Assembly (NCBI RefSeq): GCF_019334315.1
Contig: NZ_JAHWGL010000002.1
Location: 1 to 64,000 of the forward strand
Direction of reading: 5' to 3'
Length of the DNA stretch: 64,000 bases
Source of the DNA: Hymenobacter profundi
GTDB lineage: Bacteria; Bacteroidota; Bacteroidia; Cytophagales; Hymenobacteraceae
Shown here: piece after piece, positions 51,800 to 59,319 of the stretch
Layout of the letters: every line of letters starts with the position of its first letter
How positions within the stretch are numbered: the first letter of the stretch is position 1
Made by a program: the position numbers and the translations under genes
The notes under the pieces: generated by a model
What the model was told of the DNA's origin: nothing
The model's input: the letters and a program-made list of their open reading frames with translations, nothing else
Database searches by the model: none

Positions 51800-52213
51800 A
51801 TGTGGTGGATATATGCGCTTCTCTCGGCCGTGTTCGCGGCCCTCACCGCCGTGCTGGCCAAAATCGGCATCAAGGGCGTCGACTCCAACCTGGCCACGGC
51901 CATCCGCACGGTGGTGATTCTGGTGCTGGCCTGGGGCATTGTGTACTTCCGGGGCGGGCTGGAGCACATCGGCGACCTGACCCGCACCAACTGGATTTTT
52001 ATCGGCCTCTCGGGGCTGGCAACCGGGCTTTCCTGGGTGTTCTACTTCCGGGCCCTGCAGCTGGGCAAGGTGTCGCAGGTGGCTCCGGTTGATAAGCTCA
52101 GCGTGGCCATTGCCATCGTGCTGTCGGTGGTGTTTCTGGGCGAAAAGCTGACCTGGCACACGGGCCTGGGCGCCGCCATGATTATTGGCGGCACGCTGGT
52201 GCTGATTTTTTAA
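51800..52213 (+). CDS. EamA/DMT-type small transporter
   Basis: 137 residues with about four membrane spans: ALLSAVFAALTAVLAKIGIK at the start, FIGLSGLATGLSWVFYFRAL and VDKLSVAIAIVLSVVFLGEK later. EamA proteins are exporters of small metabolites; half-length members like this usually act as dimers. It begins at the ATG 51800, 14 bp after the lipoprotein stop. Confidence 0.78.
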   Translation: MWWIYALLSAVFAALTAVLAKIGIKGVDSNLATAIRTVVILVLAWGIVYFRGGLEHIGDLTRTNWIFIGLSGLATGLSWVFYFRALQLGKVSQVAPVDKLSVAIAIVLSVVFLGEKLTWHTGLGAAMIIGGTLVLIF

Positions 52214-52239
52214 GCCTTATTCACCAAGTAGGTTCTGTT

Positions 52240-53055
52240 ATGCGTTTTCCCCTCTTCAAATCCGTGGGTCTGAGCTTGCTGCTTGCCGCTCCCTTCTCTC
52301 CCACCCGTGCGCAGCAGGTGCCCAAGCCAGCGGCCGACACCCTGCACAAATTCGAGCGCCCCGCGACCGGCGTGGGGGCGGTGGTGAAAAAAAGCTTTTT
52401 CCAGAGCAAGGGATTTCGGGCCAGCGTCGTGCCGGCGGTGCTCATCGGCTACGGCATCAGCACCATTCACGGCCACGGCTTTTACAGCAGCTACGACGCC
52501 AAGAGTGACATCAACCACCTCTTCGGGCCCGGCCGCCATACCCACGTGGACGACTTCCTGCAGTTTGCGCCCTACCTGGAGTTGGGCGGGGTGCTGCTGG
52601 CCGGCGTGGAATCCCGCAACGACCGGGTGAACCTGGGCCTGGTCATCCTGAAAAGTGAGTTGATTATGGTTTCCAGCGTGTTCATCGTCAAGTACGCCAC
52701 CAACATCGACCGGCCCGACGGCACGCCCACGGCCTTTCCCTCGGGCCACACGGCGCAGGCCTTTCTGGCCGCCAGCATCCTGCACACCGAGCTGCGCGAC
52801 AAAAGCCAGTGGTACGGCATCGGCGCCTATACCCTGGCCTCGGGCGTAGCGGCCCTGCGCATGATTAACGACAAGCACTGGGAGTCCGACGTGGTGGCCG
52901 GCGCGGGCTTTGGCATCCTCTCGGCTCACCTGGGCTACCTCACCCACCGCTACCGCTGGGGCCACAAGCCCGGTGGCACGGCCAGCAGCCTGCACGTCAC
53001 GCCGCTGTACTATGCCGGGGCTACCGGACTTTCCCTGAACTGGCAGCCGCGGTAA
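52240..53055 (+). CDS. PAP2-family phosphatase, exported
   Basis: 271 residues with an N-terminal signal (LSLLLAAPFSPTRA). PAP2 motifs: KYATNIDRPDGTPTAFPSGH (motif 1 degenerate then PSGHT) and RMINDKHWESDVVAGAGF (motif 3, HWESD). It resembles Bacteroidota periplasmic PAP2 proteins and the copy at 49113. ATG 52240. Confidence 0.8.
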   Translation: MRFPLFKSVGLSLLLAAPFSPTRAQQVPKPAADTLHKFERPATGVGAVVKKSFFQSKGFRASVVPAVLIGYGISTIHGHGFYSSYDAKSDINHLFGPGRHTHVDDFLQFAPYLELGGVLLAGVESRNDRVNLGLVILKSELIMVSSVFIVKYATNIDRPDGTPTAFPSGHTAQAFLAASILHTELRDKSQWYGIGAYTLASGVAALRMINDKHWESDVVAGAGFGILSAHLGYLTHRYRWGHKPGGTASSLHVTPLYYAGATGLSLNWQPR

Positions 53056-53089
53056 GCTTGTCGTATACTGCCTCCAACCAGACGCTGCC

Positions 53090-53860
53090 ATGAAGAAGAT
53101 AGCCGAAGTAACCCTGCTATTCTGGGTGATGAAAATCTGCGCTACTACGCTGGGCGAGACGGCCGGCGACCTGCTGGCGCAAACCATGAACGTAGGCTAC
53201 GGCACCAGTTCCTTGATTCTGATAGGTATTTTTCTGGTTGTGTTGGTGGCTCAGCTGGCCGTGACCCGCTACATCCCGGTGCTGTACTGGGCCGTGATAC
53301 TGGCGACCAGCACGGCCGGCACCACCATGTCCGATTACATGGACCGCACCCTGGGCCTGGGCTACGCCGCGGGCGCGCTCATTCTGGTCAGCATTCTGGC
53401 CGTGGTGCTGGGGGTGTGGCAGGTTAGCGAAAAGTCTTTGTCGGTCAGCAACGTTACCACTCGCCGCGGGGAACTGTTCTACTGGACGGCCATCTTGGTT
53501 TCCAACACCTTGGGCACAGCCCTGGGTGATTACCTGGCCGACGACTCCGGCCTGGGCTTCGGGGGCGGGGCGCTGCTCATCGGCTCGCTGCTGGCCCTGG
53601 TGGTACTGGCGTACTACGCGACGAGCATTTCGCGGGTGCTGCTGTTTTGGTTGGCCTTCGTGCTTACCCGGCCCTTCGGCGCCACTTTTGGCGATTTGCT
53701 GACCAAGGCACCCGACCAGCACGGCCTCGGTTTTGGCACGCAGGGCTCTTCCCTCATTCTGTTCATTATGCTAGCCGTGCTGGTCGGATACAATTCTTTG
53801 AAACACAACCCCAACCAACTGGCGAAACCCGGCGCAAACGAAAACAGACCGGGCGAGTGA
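53090..53860 (+). CDS. COG4705-type membrane protein
   Basis: 256 residues with about eight membrane spans arranged in repeats built around FWVMKICATTLGETAGDLLA and WTAILVSNTLGTALGDYLAD, which is the COG4705 pattern. Function unknown; members are found near cation or lipid genes. Its stop codon lies in the loop of the terminator at 53839-53878. Confidence 0.8.
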   Translation: MKKIAEVTLLFWVMKICATTLGETAGDLLAQTMNVGYGTSSLILIGIFLVVLVAQLAVTRYIPVLYWAVILATSTAGTTMSDYMDRTLGLGYAAGALILVSILAVVLGVWQVSEKSLSVSNVTTRRGELFYWTAILVSNTLGTALGDYLADDSGLGFGGGALLIGSLLALVVLAYYATSISRVLLFWLAFVLTRPFGATFGDLLTKAPDQHGLGFGTQGSSLILFIMLAVLVGYNSLKHNPNQLAKPGANENRPGE

Positions 53861-53878
53861 ATGCCCGGTCTGTTTTCG
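53839..53878. terminator. Bidirectional terminator
   Basis: CGAAAACAGACCGGGC (53839-53854) and its exact complement (53863-53878) form perfect 16-bp arms around an eight-base loop with T-rich outer flanks on both strands. It lies between the convergent COG4705 gene and the PepSY-like gene. Confidence 0.85.
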
Positions 53879-53891
53879 GAGCAGTTGCGCA

Positions 53892-54323
53892 CTACTTCTT
53901 CACCAGCGAGCCATCGGCGTTGAACACCACGTCCTGGTATTTGCCGCCCTTGCTCACTTCGGCCTCGTAGGTAGTGGCCCCACTGGCCGATACCAGAACG
54001 GCTGCTTCGGTCACCTGGTAGGCTTTGTAGTCACGGGCCAGCCTGGCGCGCACAGCGGCGGGCAGCTTGGCCGGTGAGATGTCCGACTCGGTTTCGACCA
54101 GTGCCCCGGTGGGGGTAATGATGGCCGACATCGTAACGCCATTCTGTTTGAATCCGGCTTCGTACTTGTCACCTTCCTTCTCCCACGAGTTGGTTTTCAC
54201 TAAGGGGAACTTGGCTTTGAAGGTGGCGCGGACGGCGGCGGGCACCTGGGCGGGCTTCAGCATCTGGGCCTGCGCGCCCCAGGCAAGCACGGTGAGCAGG
54301 GCCGAAAACAAGGTCTTTTTCAT
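53892..54323 (-). CDS. PepSY-like periplasmic protein
   Basis: 143 residues with signal peptide LLTVLAWGAQAQ. Two PepSY-like repeats: LKPAQVPAAVRATFKAKFPL ... and PAKLPAAVRARLARDYKAYQ. Small exported PepSY-like proteins often sit beside two-component systems and may regulate them. Divergent from the response regulator gene. ATG 54323. Confidence 0.8.
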   Translation of the reverse strand: MKKTLFSALLTVLAWGAQAQMLKPAQVPAAVRATFKAKFPLVKTNSWEKEGDKYEAGFKQNGVTMSAIITPTGALVETESDISPAKLPAAVRARLARDYKAYQVTEAAVLVSASGATTYEAEVSKGGKYQDVVFNADGSLVKK

Positions 54324-54372
54324 GGAATTCAGAAATAAGCAAGTGAAATAAGTACACAAGGTTACCTGCTGA

Positions 54373-54392
54373 TTCTGAGCAATGTCTGAGCA
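54373..54392. promoter_or_regulatory. TTCTGAGCA direct repeat between PepSY-like and OmpR genes
   Basis: TTCTGAGCA (54373-54381) and GTCTGAGCA (54384-54392), period 11 bp, in the divergent promoter region. Likely the binding site of the response regulator that follows (autoregulation); same pattern at 50716 and 56485. Confidence 0.6.
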
Positions 54393-54501
54393 CAATGAAT
54401 AGCCTGAAAATAAACCAAGTGGTCGGCAAGGCCGCCACGCACCGGCAGGTATTTCTTGCCGCCTCTTTGTATTCTTACTACGTCCTGAAGGCCATCCGCC
54501 C

Positions 54502-55185
54502 ATGAAACTCCTGATTGTCGAAGACGAGGCCGAACTGGCCGCCAGCCTAGTGAGCTACCTGGAGGGCGAGCAGTACCGCTGCGAGGTGGCCAGTACCTAC
54601 GCCGCGGCCGAGGAGAAGATGCTGCTCTACGACTACGACTGCATCCTGCTGGATTTGACTTTGCCCGGCGGCGACGGCCTGGAGCTGCTGCGCCAGCTCC
54701 AGCAGCGGCAGAAGGCCGACGGGGTCATCATCACCTCGGCCCGCGACGCGCTCGACGACCGCATCGCCGGCCTGCACCTGGGGGCCGACGACTACCTGCC
54801 CAAGCCCTTCCACCTCTCGGAGCTGAGCGCCCGCATCGCGGCCCTGGTGCGGCGGCGCCACTTCAACGGCTCGAACCTGGTGCAGGCCGGTCCGCTGGCC
54901 GTGGACGTGCTCCTGCGCACCGTGCGCGTAAACGGGGAGCCGCTGGCGCTGACCCGCAGCGAGTGTGATTTGCTGCTGCTGCTGCTGGCCAACCAGAACC
55001 GGGTCGTGATGAAGTCGACCATCGCCGAGCACCTCTCGGGCGACATCGCCGAGCACTTCGACTCCTACGAGCCGGTGTACACCCACATCAAGAACCTCAA
55101 GCGCAAGCTGGCCGAGGCCGGCCTGGGCGAGTGCATCCTGACCGTGTACGGCCTGGGCTACCGCTTCGAGCTGGCCGCCGCATGA
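54502..55185 (+). CDS. OmpR/PhoB-type response regulator
   Basis: 227 residues. Receiver domain: VEDEAELAASLVSYLEGEQ, phospho-acceptor in DCILLDLTLPGGDG, then TSARDALDDRIAGL and LPKPFHLSE. DNA-binding domain: LLLLLLANQNRVVMKSTIAE and HIKNLKRKLAEAGLGE. Its TGA overlaps the kinase ATG (55182-55185). Likely regulates itself, the PepSY-like gene and the efflux operon via TTCTGAGCA repeats. Confidence 0.9.
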   Translation: MKLLIVEDEAELAASLVSYLEGEQYRCEVASTYAAAEEKMLLYDYDCILLDLTLPGGDGLELLRQLQQRQKADGVIITSARDALDDRIAGLHLGADDYLPKPFHLSELSARIAALVRRRHFNGSNLVQAGPLAVDVLLRTVRVNGEPLALTRSECDLLLLLLANQNRVVMKSTIAEHLSGDIAEHFDSYEPVYTHIKNLKRKLAEAGLGECILTVYGLGYRFELAAA

Positions 55186-56474
55186 GCGCGCCGCGCCCGA
55201 TACAGCTGCTCATGCGCACCCTGCGGGCGCAGCTTGCCTACGCCGGGGTGGTGCTGGTGGCGGGCACCTTCGTGTTTTACTACGTGCTGCGCCAACTCTA
55301 CTACGCCGACGTGGACGAGGCACTGCTGCTGCGCCGCGAGGAGGTGGTGAGCAAGCTGCCGCTGGTGCCCTCGCCGGCCGACCTGGCGTTGTGGATGAAG
55401 CTGAACCGCGACCTGGAAATCCAACCGCTCCCCGCGCCCACCGCCGAGCCCGACCGCCTCTTCGGCGAGCTGCGCTACGACAGCCTGGCCCACGAGATGG
55501 AGCCCTACCGCACGCTCGTTACCACCGTGCGCTACCAGGGCCGGCCCTACCGGCTGGTGCTGCGCAACTCGCTGGTGGAAGACGAGGACCTGCTCGCGGC
55601 CATTGCCCTGGCGCAGGCTGGGCTGCTGGTGGTGCTGCTCGGCGGGCTGGTGCTGGTGCAGCAGCGGGTGGCCCGCCGGCTGTGGCGGCCCTTCTACCAG
55701 ACGCTGGCCCAGCTGCGGCGCTTTCGGCTCGACCAGCGCGCGCCGGTGGCGCTGGCGCCCACCGCCATCCGCGAGTTCGGGGAGCTGAACGAAGCCCTGA
55801 CCGAGCTGCTCACCCAGCACCGCCGCCAGTTTTTGAGCCAGAAGGAATTTACTGAAAACGCGGCCCACGAGATGCAGACGCCCCTGGCCGTGCAGCACAC
55901 CAAGCTGGAGCTGCTGGCCCAGGGCTCCGACCTGACCGAGGGACAGGCCCGGCACGTGGAGGCGCTTATCGCCGTCACGCAGCGCCTCTCCCGCCTCAAC
56001 CGCAGCCTGCTGCTGCTGGCGCGCCTGGAAAACCAGCAGTTTGCCGCCGACGAGCCGGTGGACCTGCGGGCAGTGGTGGCAAGCGTGGCCGCCCAGCTGC
56101 AGGAGCAGGTAGCAGCCGCCGGCCTCGCCCTGGAGCTGCGGCTGGCGGCGCCCGGCCTGGTGCAGGCCCACCAGACGCTGATGGAAATCCTGGTGAGCAA
56201 CCTGCTCAGCAACGCCATCCGCCACAACGTGCCGGGCGGCACCATCGGCGTGCACCTGAACGCAACGGAGCTGGTGGTGGAAAACACCGGCCGGCCGGTG
56301 CCCTTGCCCCTGGGGGAGGAATTTGCCCGCTTCCGCAAGGACGCCCTCAGCGCGCCCGGCGGTGTGGGACTGGGGCTGGCCATTGCCCGGCAGGTGTGCG
56401 ACACCTGCGCGCTGGCCCTGCGCTACAACTTTGCCGCCCCCAACCGGCACCGCTTCACCGTGCAGTTGAGCTAA
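55182..56474 (+). CDS. Sensor histidine kinase
   Basis: 430 residues from ATG 55182. Two membrane spans (AQLAYAGVVLVAGTFVFYYV and AGLLVVLLGGLVLVQQ) bound a periplasmic sensing region of ~110 residues. Kinase core: H box FTENAAHEMQTPLAVQHTKL, N box NLLSNAIRHNVPG, G box GVGLGLAIARQV. Partner of the preceding regulator; likely senses envelope stress or a metal/drug pumped by the TolC-RND system. Confidence 0.9.
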   Translation: MSAPRPIQLLMRTLRAQLAYAGVVLVAGTFVFYYVLRQLYYADVDEALLLRREEVVSKLPLVPSPADLALWMKLNRDLEIQPLPAPTAEPDRLFGELRYDSLAHEMEPYRTLVTTVRYQGRPYRLVLRNSLVEDEDLLAAIALAQAGLLVVLLGGLVLVQQRVARRLWRPFYQTLAQLRRFRLDQRAPVALAPTAIREFGELNEALTELLTQHRRQFLSQKEFTENAAHEMQTPLAVQHTKLELLAQGSDLTEGQARHVEALIAVTQRLSRLNRSLLLLARLENQQFAADEPVDLRAVVASVAAQLQEQVAAAGLALELRLAAPGLVQAHQTLMEILVSNLLSNAIRHNVPGGTIGVHLNATELVVENTGRPVPLPLGEEFARFRKDALSAPGGVGLGLAIARQVCDTCALALRYNFAAPNRHRFTVQLS

Positions 56475-56484
56475 AGGGAGCGGG

Positions 56485-56504
56485 TACTCCGAACCTGCTC
56501 AGAA
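56485..56504. promoter_or_regulatory. TTCTGAGCA direct repeat before the efflux operon
   Basis: On the minus strand TTCTGAGCA (56504-56496) and TTCGGAGTA (56493-56485), 11 bp period. The second half matches at 7 of 9 bases. Just before the small gene that leads the tolC operon. Confidence 0.5.
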
Positions 56505-56573
56505 TTGGCCGGTAGCTTGCCGGCTTATCTGGCAGCGGCAGGCCCTATCCCGCGTCTCAGCTCTTATCCGTCC

Positions 56574-57018
56574 ATGGCCCATACCCAACCTTTCTTCCAC
56601 CACACGGCGCACCCCACGGGCATCATGGCCCCGGCCCCCGAGCCGGAGCGCTACCCTTTCCACGACAACGACGAGTGCCCGGTGGGCCAGCAACTAAACG
56701 ACTATGGACTGTAAGTCCATAGGTTTGAAGGCGAATGAAATTCGGCGGTTTCGGCTAAAGCCGGTCGCCCTGACTGCTCGCTTTTCTACAACGAAGCGAA
56801 AGTGACGCTTCGAGCATAGAAGTGAGTAGCAACTAAAGTCTTGCCCTAAAGGGCATAGCTTTAACTAGCGTGCTTGAAAAGTAAAGGCCAGCGGCGAGTG
56901 GCAATACTACGAGCCTAAGCAGAAAGAAGAAACCCGGCCGCGCTGCATCACCTGCGCCGAGCTTAACCCGCAAGGGGCTGGCCGGCCCCTACCCGCCTCC
57001 CGAATTCCCAACGCATGA
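56574..57018 (+). pseudogene. Small gene split by a structured insertion
   Basis: The first part, ATG 56574 to 56699, encodes MAHTQPFFHHTAHPTGIMAP and ends in the normal frame at VGQQLN. After the insertion at about 56700-56889, a frame SGEWQYYEPKQKEETRPRC continues to TGA 57016-57018 with CITC and a Pro/Arg-rich end. Its stop overlaps the TolC ATG (57015), as expected for an operon neighbour. Removing 190 bases restores one frame of about 84 codons. Family unknown. Confidence 0.5.
56700..56889. mobile_element. Short structured insertion element, IS200/IS605-like or unknown
   Basis: About 190 bp with hairpins at both ends: TATGGAC-TGTAA-GTCCATA (about 56703-56721) and TGCCCTAAAGGGCA (about 56842-56855), plus an interior hairpin built on CGCTT/AAGCG. 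There is no transposase. A 10-base direct repeat AGCAACTAAA occurs at 56689-56698 and 56828-56837. End hairpins without inverted termini suggest a non-autonomous HUH (IS200/IS605-type) element; borders are estimates. Confidence 0.45.
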
Positions 57019-58343
57019 AATTCCCCCGCCTTACAGCCCTGGCCTGGCTGCTGCCCGGCCTGCTGGCCAGCTTTGCGGCCCGGGCGCAGCCGGCGTCCGC
57101 CCCCGCGGCCCCGCCAGTGCGGGACCTGGCCTACTACCTGGCCCAGGCCCAGCAGAACAGCCCCCTGGCCCGCGACGCCCAGAACCAGGTGCAGGCCGCC
57201 GGCCTCGAAGCCCAGCGCCTGCGCGCCCTCTACACCCGCGCCCAGGTCACGGTGAGTGGCAACTACCTCGTGGCCCCGGTGCTCTCCCACGACAACGGGC
57301 AGACCAAGCTGCTGTACTCCGGCGAAAACGCCACCAACTACACCGGCTACGACAAGGCCCTGAGCAACGGGGCCCTCTACCAGGGGCTGGTGCAGCTCAC
57401 GCAGCCCCTGTTTGCCACGGGTCGCTACAACGTGTACGCCCAGCAAACCCAGAACCTGGCGTTGAGCCAGCAAAACCTGGCCCGCCTCTCGGTGCACGAC
57501 CTGGAAAAGCTGGTGGCCGACCAGTACATCCTTTGCCGGCAGGACCTGGAGCAGCTCACCTACGTGCGCGAGCTGCTCGCCATCCTCAACACCCAAAGCC
57601 TGCTGGTGCGCAAGCTCGTGGAGGCCAGCCTGCTCAAGCAGTCCGACTACACCCTGCTCACCATCGAGCAGCAAACCCAGCAGCTGGCCCTGAACACCTA
57701 CCGGGCCGCCTACCGCCGCGACCTGCTGGACCTCAACGTGCTCAGCGGCATCGGCGACACCACGGAAGTGGTGCTGCCCGCGCCCAACGTGACGCTGCAG
57801 CGCACGCCGGTGGCCGCCCCCCGCTTTCTGGAGCGCTACCGCCTCGACAGCCTCGGGCTGGCCGCCACCCAGCAGGTGTTCGAGCTGCGCTACCGGCCCC
57901 AGGCCAGCGCCTTCGTGAACGGGGGCCTGAACGCCGTGTCGTTCGGCGACATCCCCAACCGCTTCGGCACCAGCGCCGGGCTGAGCTTTTCGCTGTTTCT
58001 CTTCGACGGGCACCAGCGCGAGTTGAGCCGGCAGCGCACCGGCATCCTGCTGCGCTCGGTGCAGCAGGCGCGCCAGAACTTTCAGACCGTGAACCCCGTG
58101 CGCGAGCAGCGCATTTTGGGCGAGCTGCGGGCCCTGGAGGAGCGCCAGCGCCTAGCCCGCGCGCAGCTGGCCAGTTACCGCTCGCTGCTCGACTCCTACA
58201 AGCGCGAGGTCATCGCCGGCCAGCTCTCGGTCATCAACTACGTGCAGGTGCTCAAGAGCTACGCAGCCGCCAGCCGCGACCTGGTGCTGCTTGACAACAA
58301 CCGCCTGCTGCTCATCAACGCCTACAATTACTGGAACTGGTAG
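57015..58343 (+). CDS. TolC-family outer-membrane efflux protein
   Basis: 442 residues with signal peptide LLPGLLASFAARAQ. Typical OEP architecture: two coiled-coil halves with LAYYLAQAQQNSPLARDAQN and ARLSVHDLEKLVADQYILCR in the first and a matching second half ending EVIAGQLSVINYVQVLKSYA. It forms the outer-membrane channel of the RND pump encoded next. ATG 57015 overlaps the stop of the split small gene. Confidence 0.85.
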   Translation: MKFPRLTALAWLLPGLLASFAARAQPASAPAAPPVRDLAYYLAQAQQNSPLARDAQNQVQAAGLEAQRLRALYTRAQVTVSGNYLVAPVLSHDNGQTKLLYSGENATNYTGYDKALSNGALYQGLVQLTQPLFATGRYNVYAQQTQNLALSQQNLARLSVHDLEKLVADQYILCRQDLEQLTYVRELLAILNTQSLLVRKLVEASLLKQSDYTLLTIEQQTQQLALNTYRAAYRRDLLDLNVLSGIGDTTEVVLPAPNVTLQRTPVAAPRFLERYRLDSLGLAATQQVFELRYRPQASAFVNGGLNAVSFGDIPNRFGTSAGLSFSLFLFDGHQRELSRQRTGILLRSVQQARQNFQTVNPVREQRILGELRALEERQRLARAQLASYRSLLDSYKREVIAGQLSVINYVQVLKSYAAASRDLVLLDNNRLLLINAYNYWNW

Positions 58344-58347
58344 TCTC

Positions 58348-59319
58348 ATGCCGATAACATCCCTTTTAGCTTTACTATCCTTCCCCCGTGTCGCCCGGCT
58401 TGCCCTGGGACGGGCGGTGCTGCTGGCCCTGCCCGCGCTGGTGCTGGCCTGCCATTCCGGCGACCCCGCCGAGGAAGCGGCCGGGCCGCCGCCCCGGGCC
58501 CAGGTGAAGACCGTGCAGGCCTTAACGCAGCCCCTGGAAGAGTTCGTGAGCTTCCCGGCCACGAGCATCTACCCGCGCAAAAGCGCGGTGACGGCCCCCA
58601 TCGCGGCCTACGTCACCGGCGTGCGGGTGCGCATCGGCGATAGGGTCAGCGCGGGTCAGGTTCTCTTTACCCTCGAAACCCGGGAGCGTCGCGCCCTGGG
58701 CGGCAGCATCACGCGCATCGACCCGAGTTTGCGCGACTTCGGCCTGCAAGCCGTGAAGGCGCCGGCCAGCGGCGTGGTCAGCGTGCTCGACCAGCCCCAG
58801 CCCGGTGCCTTTGTGCCGGAGGGCGCCCCGCTGTGCACCGTGGCCGAAAGCAGCCAGCTCGTGTTTCAGCTCAGCCTGCCCTATGAGTACCACCAGCTGG
58901 CCGCCGGCCAGCCCACGGTCACCATCCTGCTGCCCGACAGTACCCGGCTGATGGGCACGGTGCAGGCCCCGCTGGCCAGCGTGAGCACGGGTCAAGCCGA
59001 GGTGTACCTGGTGCGCCCGCAGAACGTGACGGCCGTTATCCCCGAAAACCTGGTGGTGCAGGTGCGCCTGACCAAGGCGCGCCACGCGGCGGCCCAGCTG
59101 TTACCGGCCTCCGCCGTGCTCTCGGATGAGACGCTGGATAACTACTGGGTGATGAAGCTCGTGAACGACTCGACGGCCGTCAAAGTGCCGGTGAAGCTCG
59201 GCACCCAGACGCCCGAGCAGATGCAGATTTTAAGTCCGGTGTTTGGCGCCAACGACCGGATTCTGAGCGCCGGCAACTACGGACTGGCCGACACGGCTAA
59301 AGTGAAAGTGGTACGATGA
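58348..59319 (+). CDS. RND efflux membrane fusion protein (lipoprotein)
   Basis: 323 residues from ATG 58348 with a lipoprotein signal (VLLALPALVLACHSGD). The membrane-fusion core: YVTGVRVRIGDRVSAGQVLF, VKAPASGVVSVLDQPQPGAF, and a QPTVTILLPDSTRLMGTV beta barrel. It bridges the TolC channel and the RND pump. Its stop overlaps the pump ATG (ATGA at 59316). Confidence 0.85.
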   Translation: MPITSLLALLSFPRVARLALGRAVLLALPALVLACHSGDPAEEAAGPPPRAQVKTVQALTQPLEEFVSFPATSIYPRKSAVTAPIAAYVTGVRVRIGDRVSAGQVLFTLETRERRALGGSITRIDPSLRDFGLQAVKAPASGVVSVLDQPQPGAFVPEGAPLCTVAESSQLVFQLSLPYEYHQLAAGQPTVTILLPDSTRLMGTVQAPLASVSTGQAEVYLVRPQNVTAVIPENLVVQVRLTKARHAAAQLLPASAVLSDETLDNYWVMKLVNDSTAVKVPVKLGTQTPEQMQILSPVFGANDRILSAGNYGLADTAKVKVVR

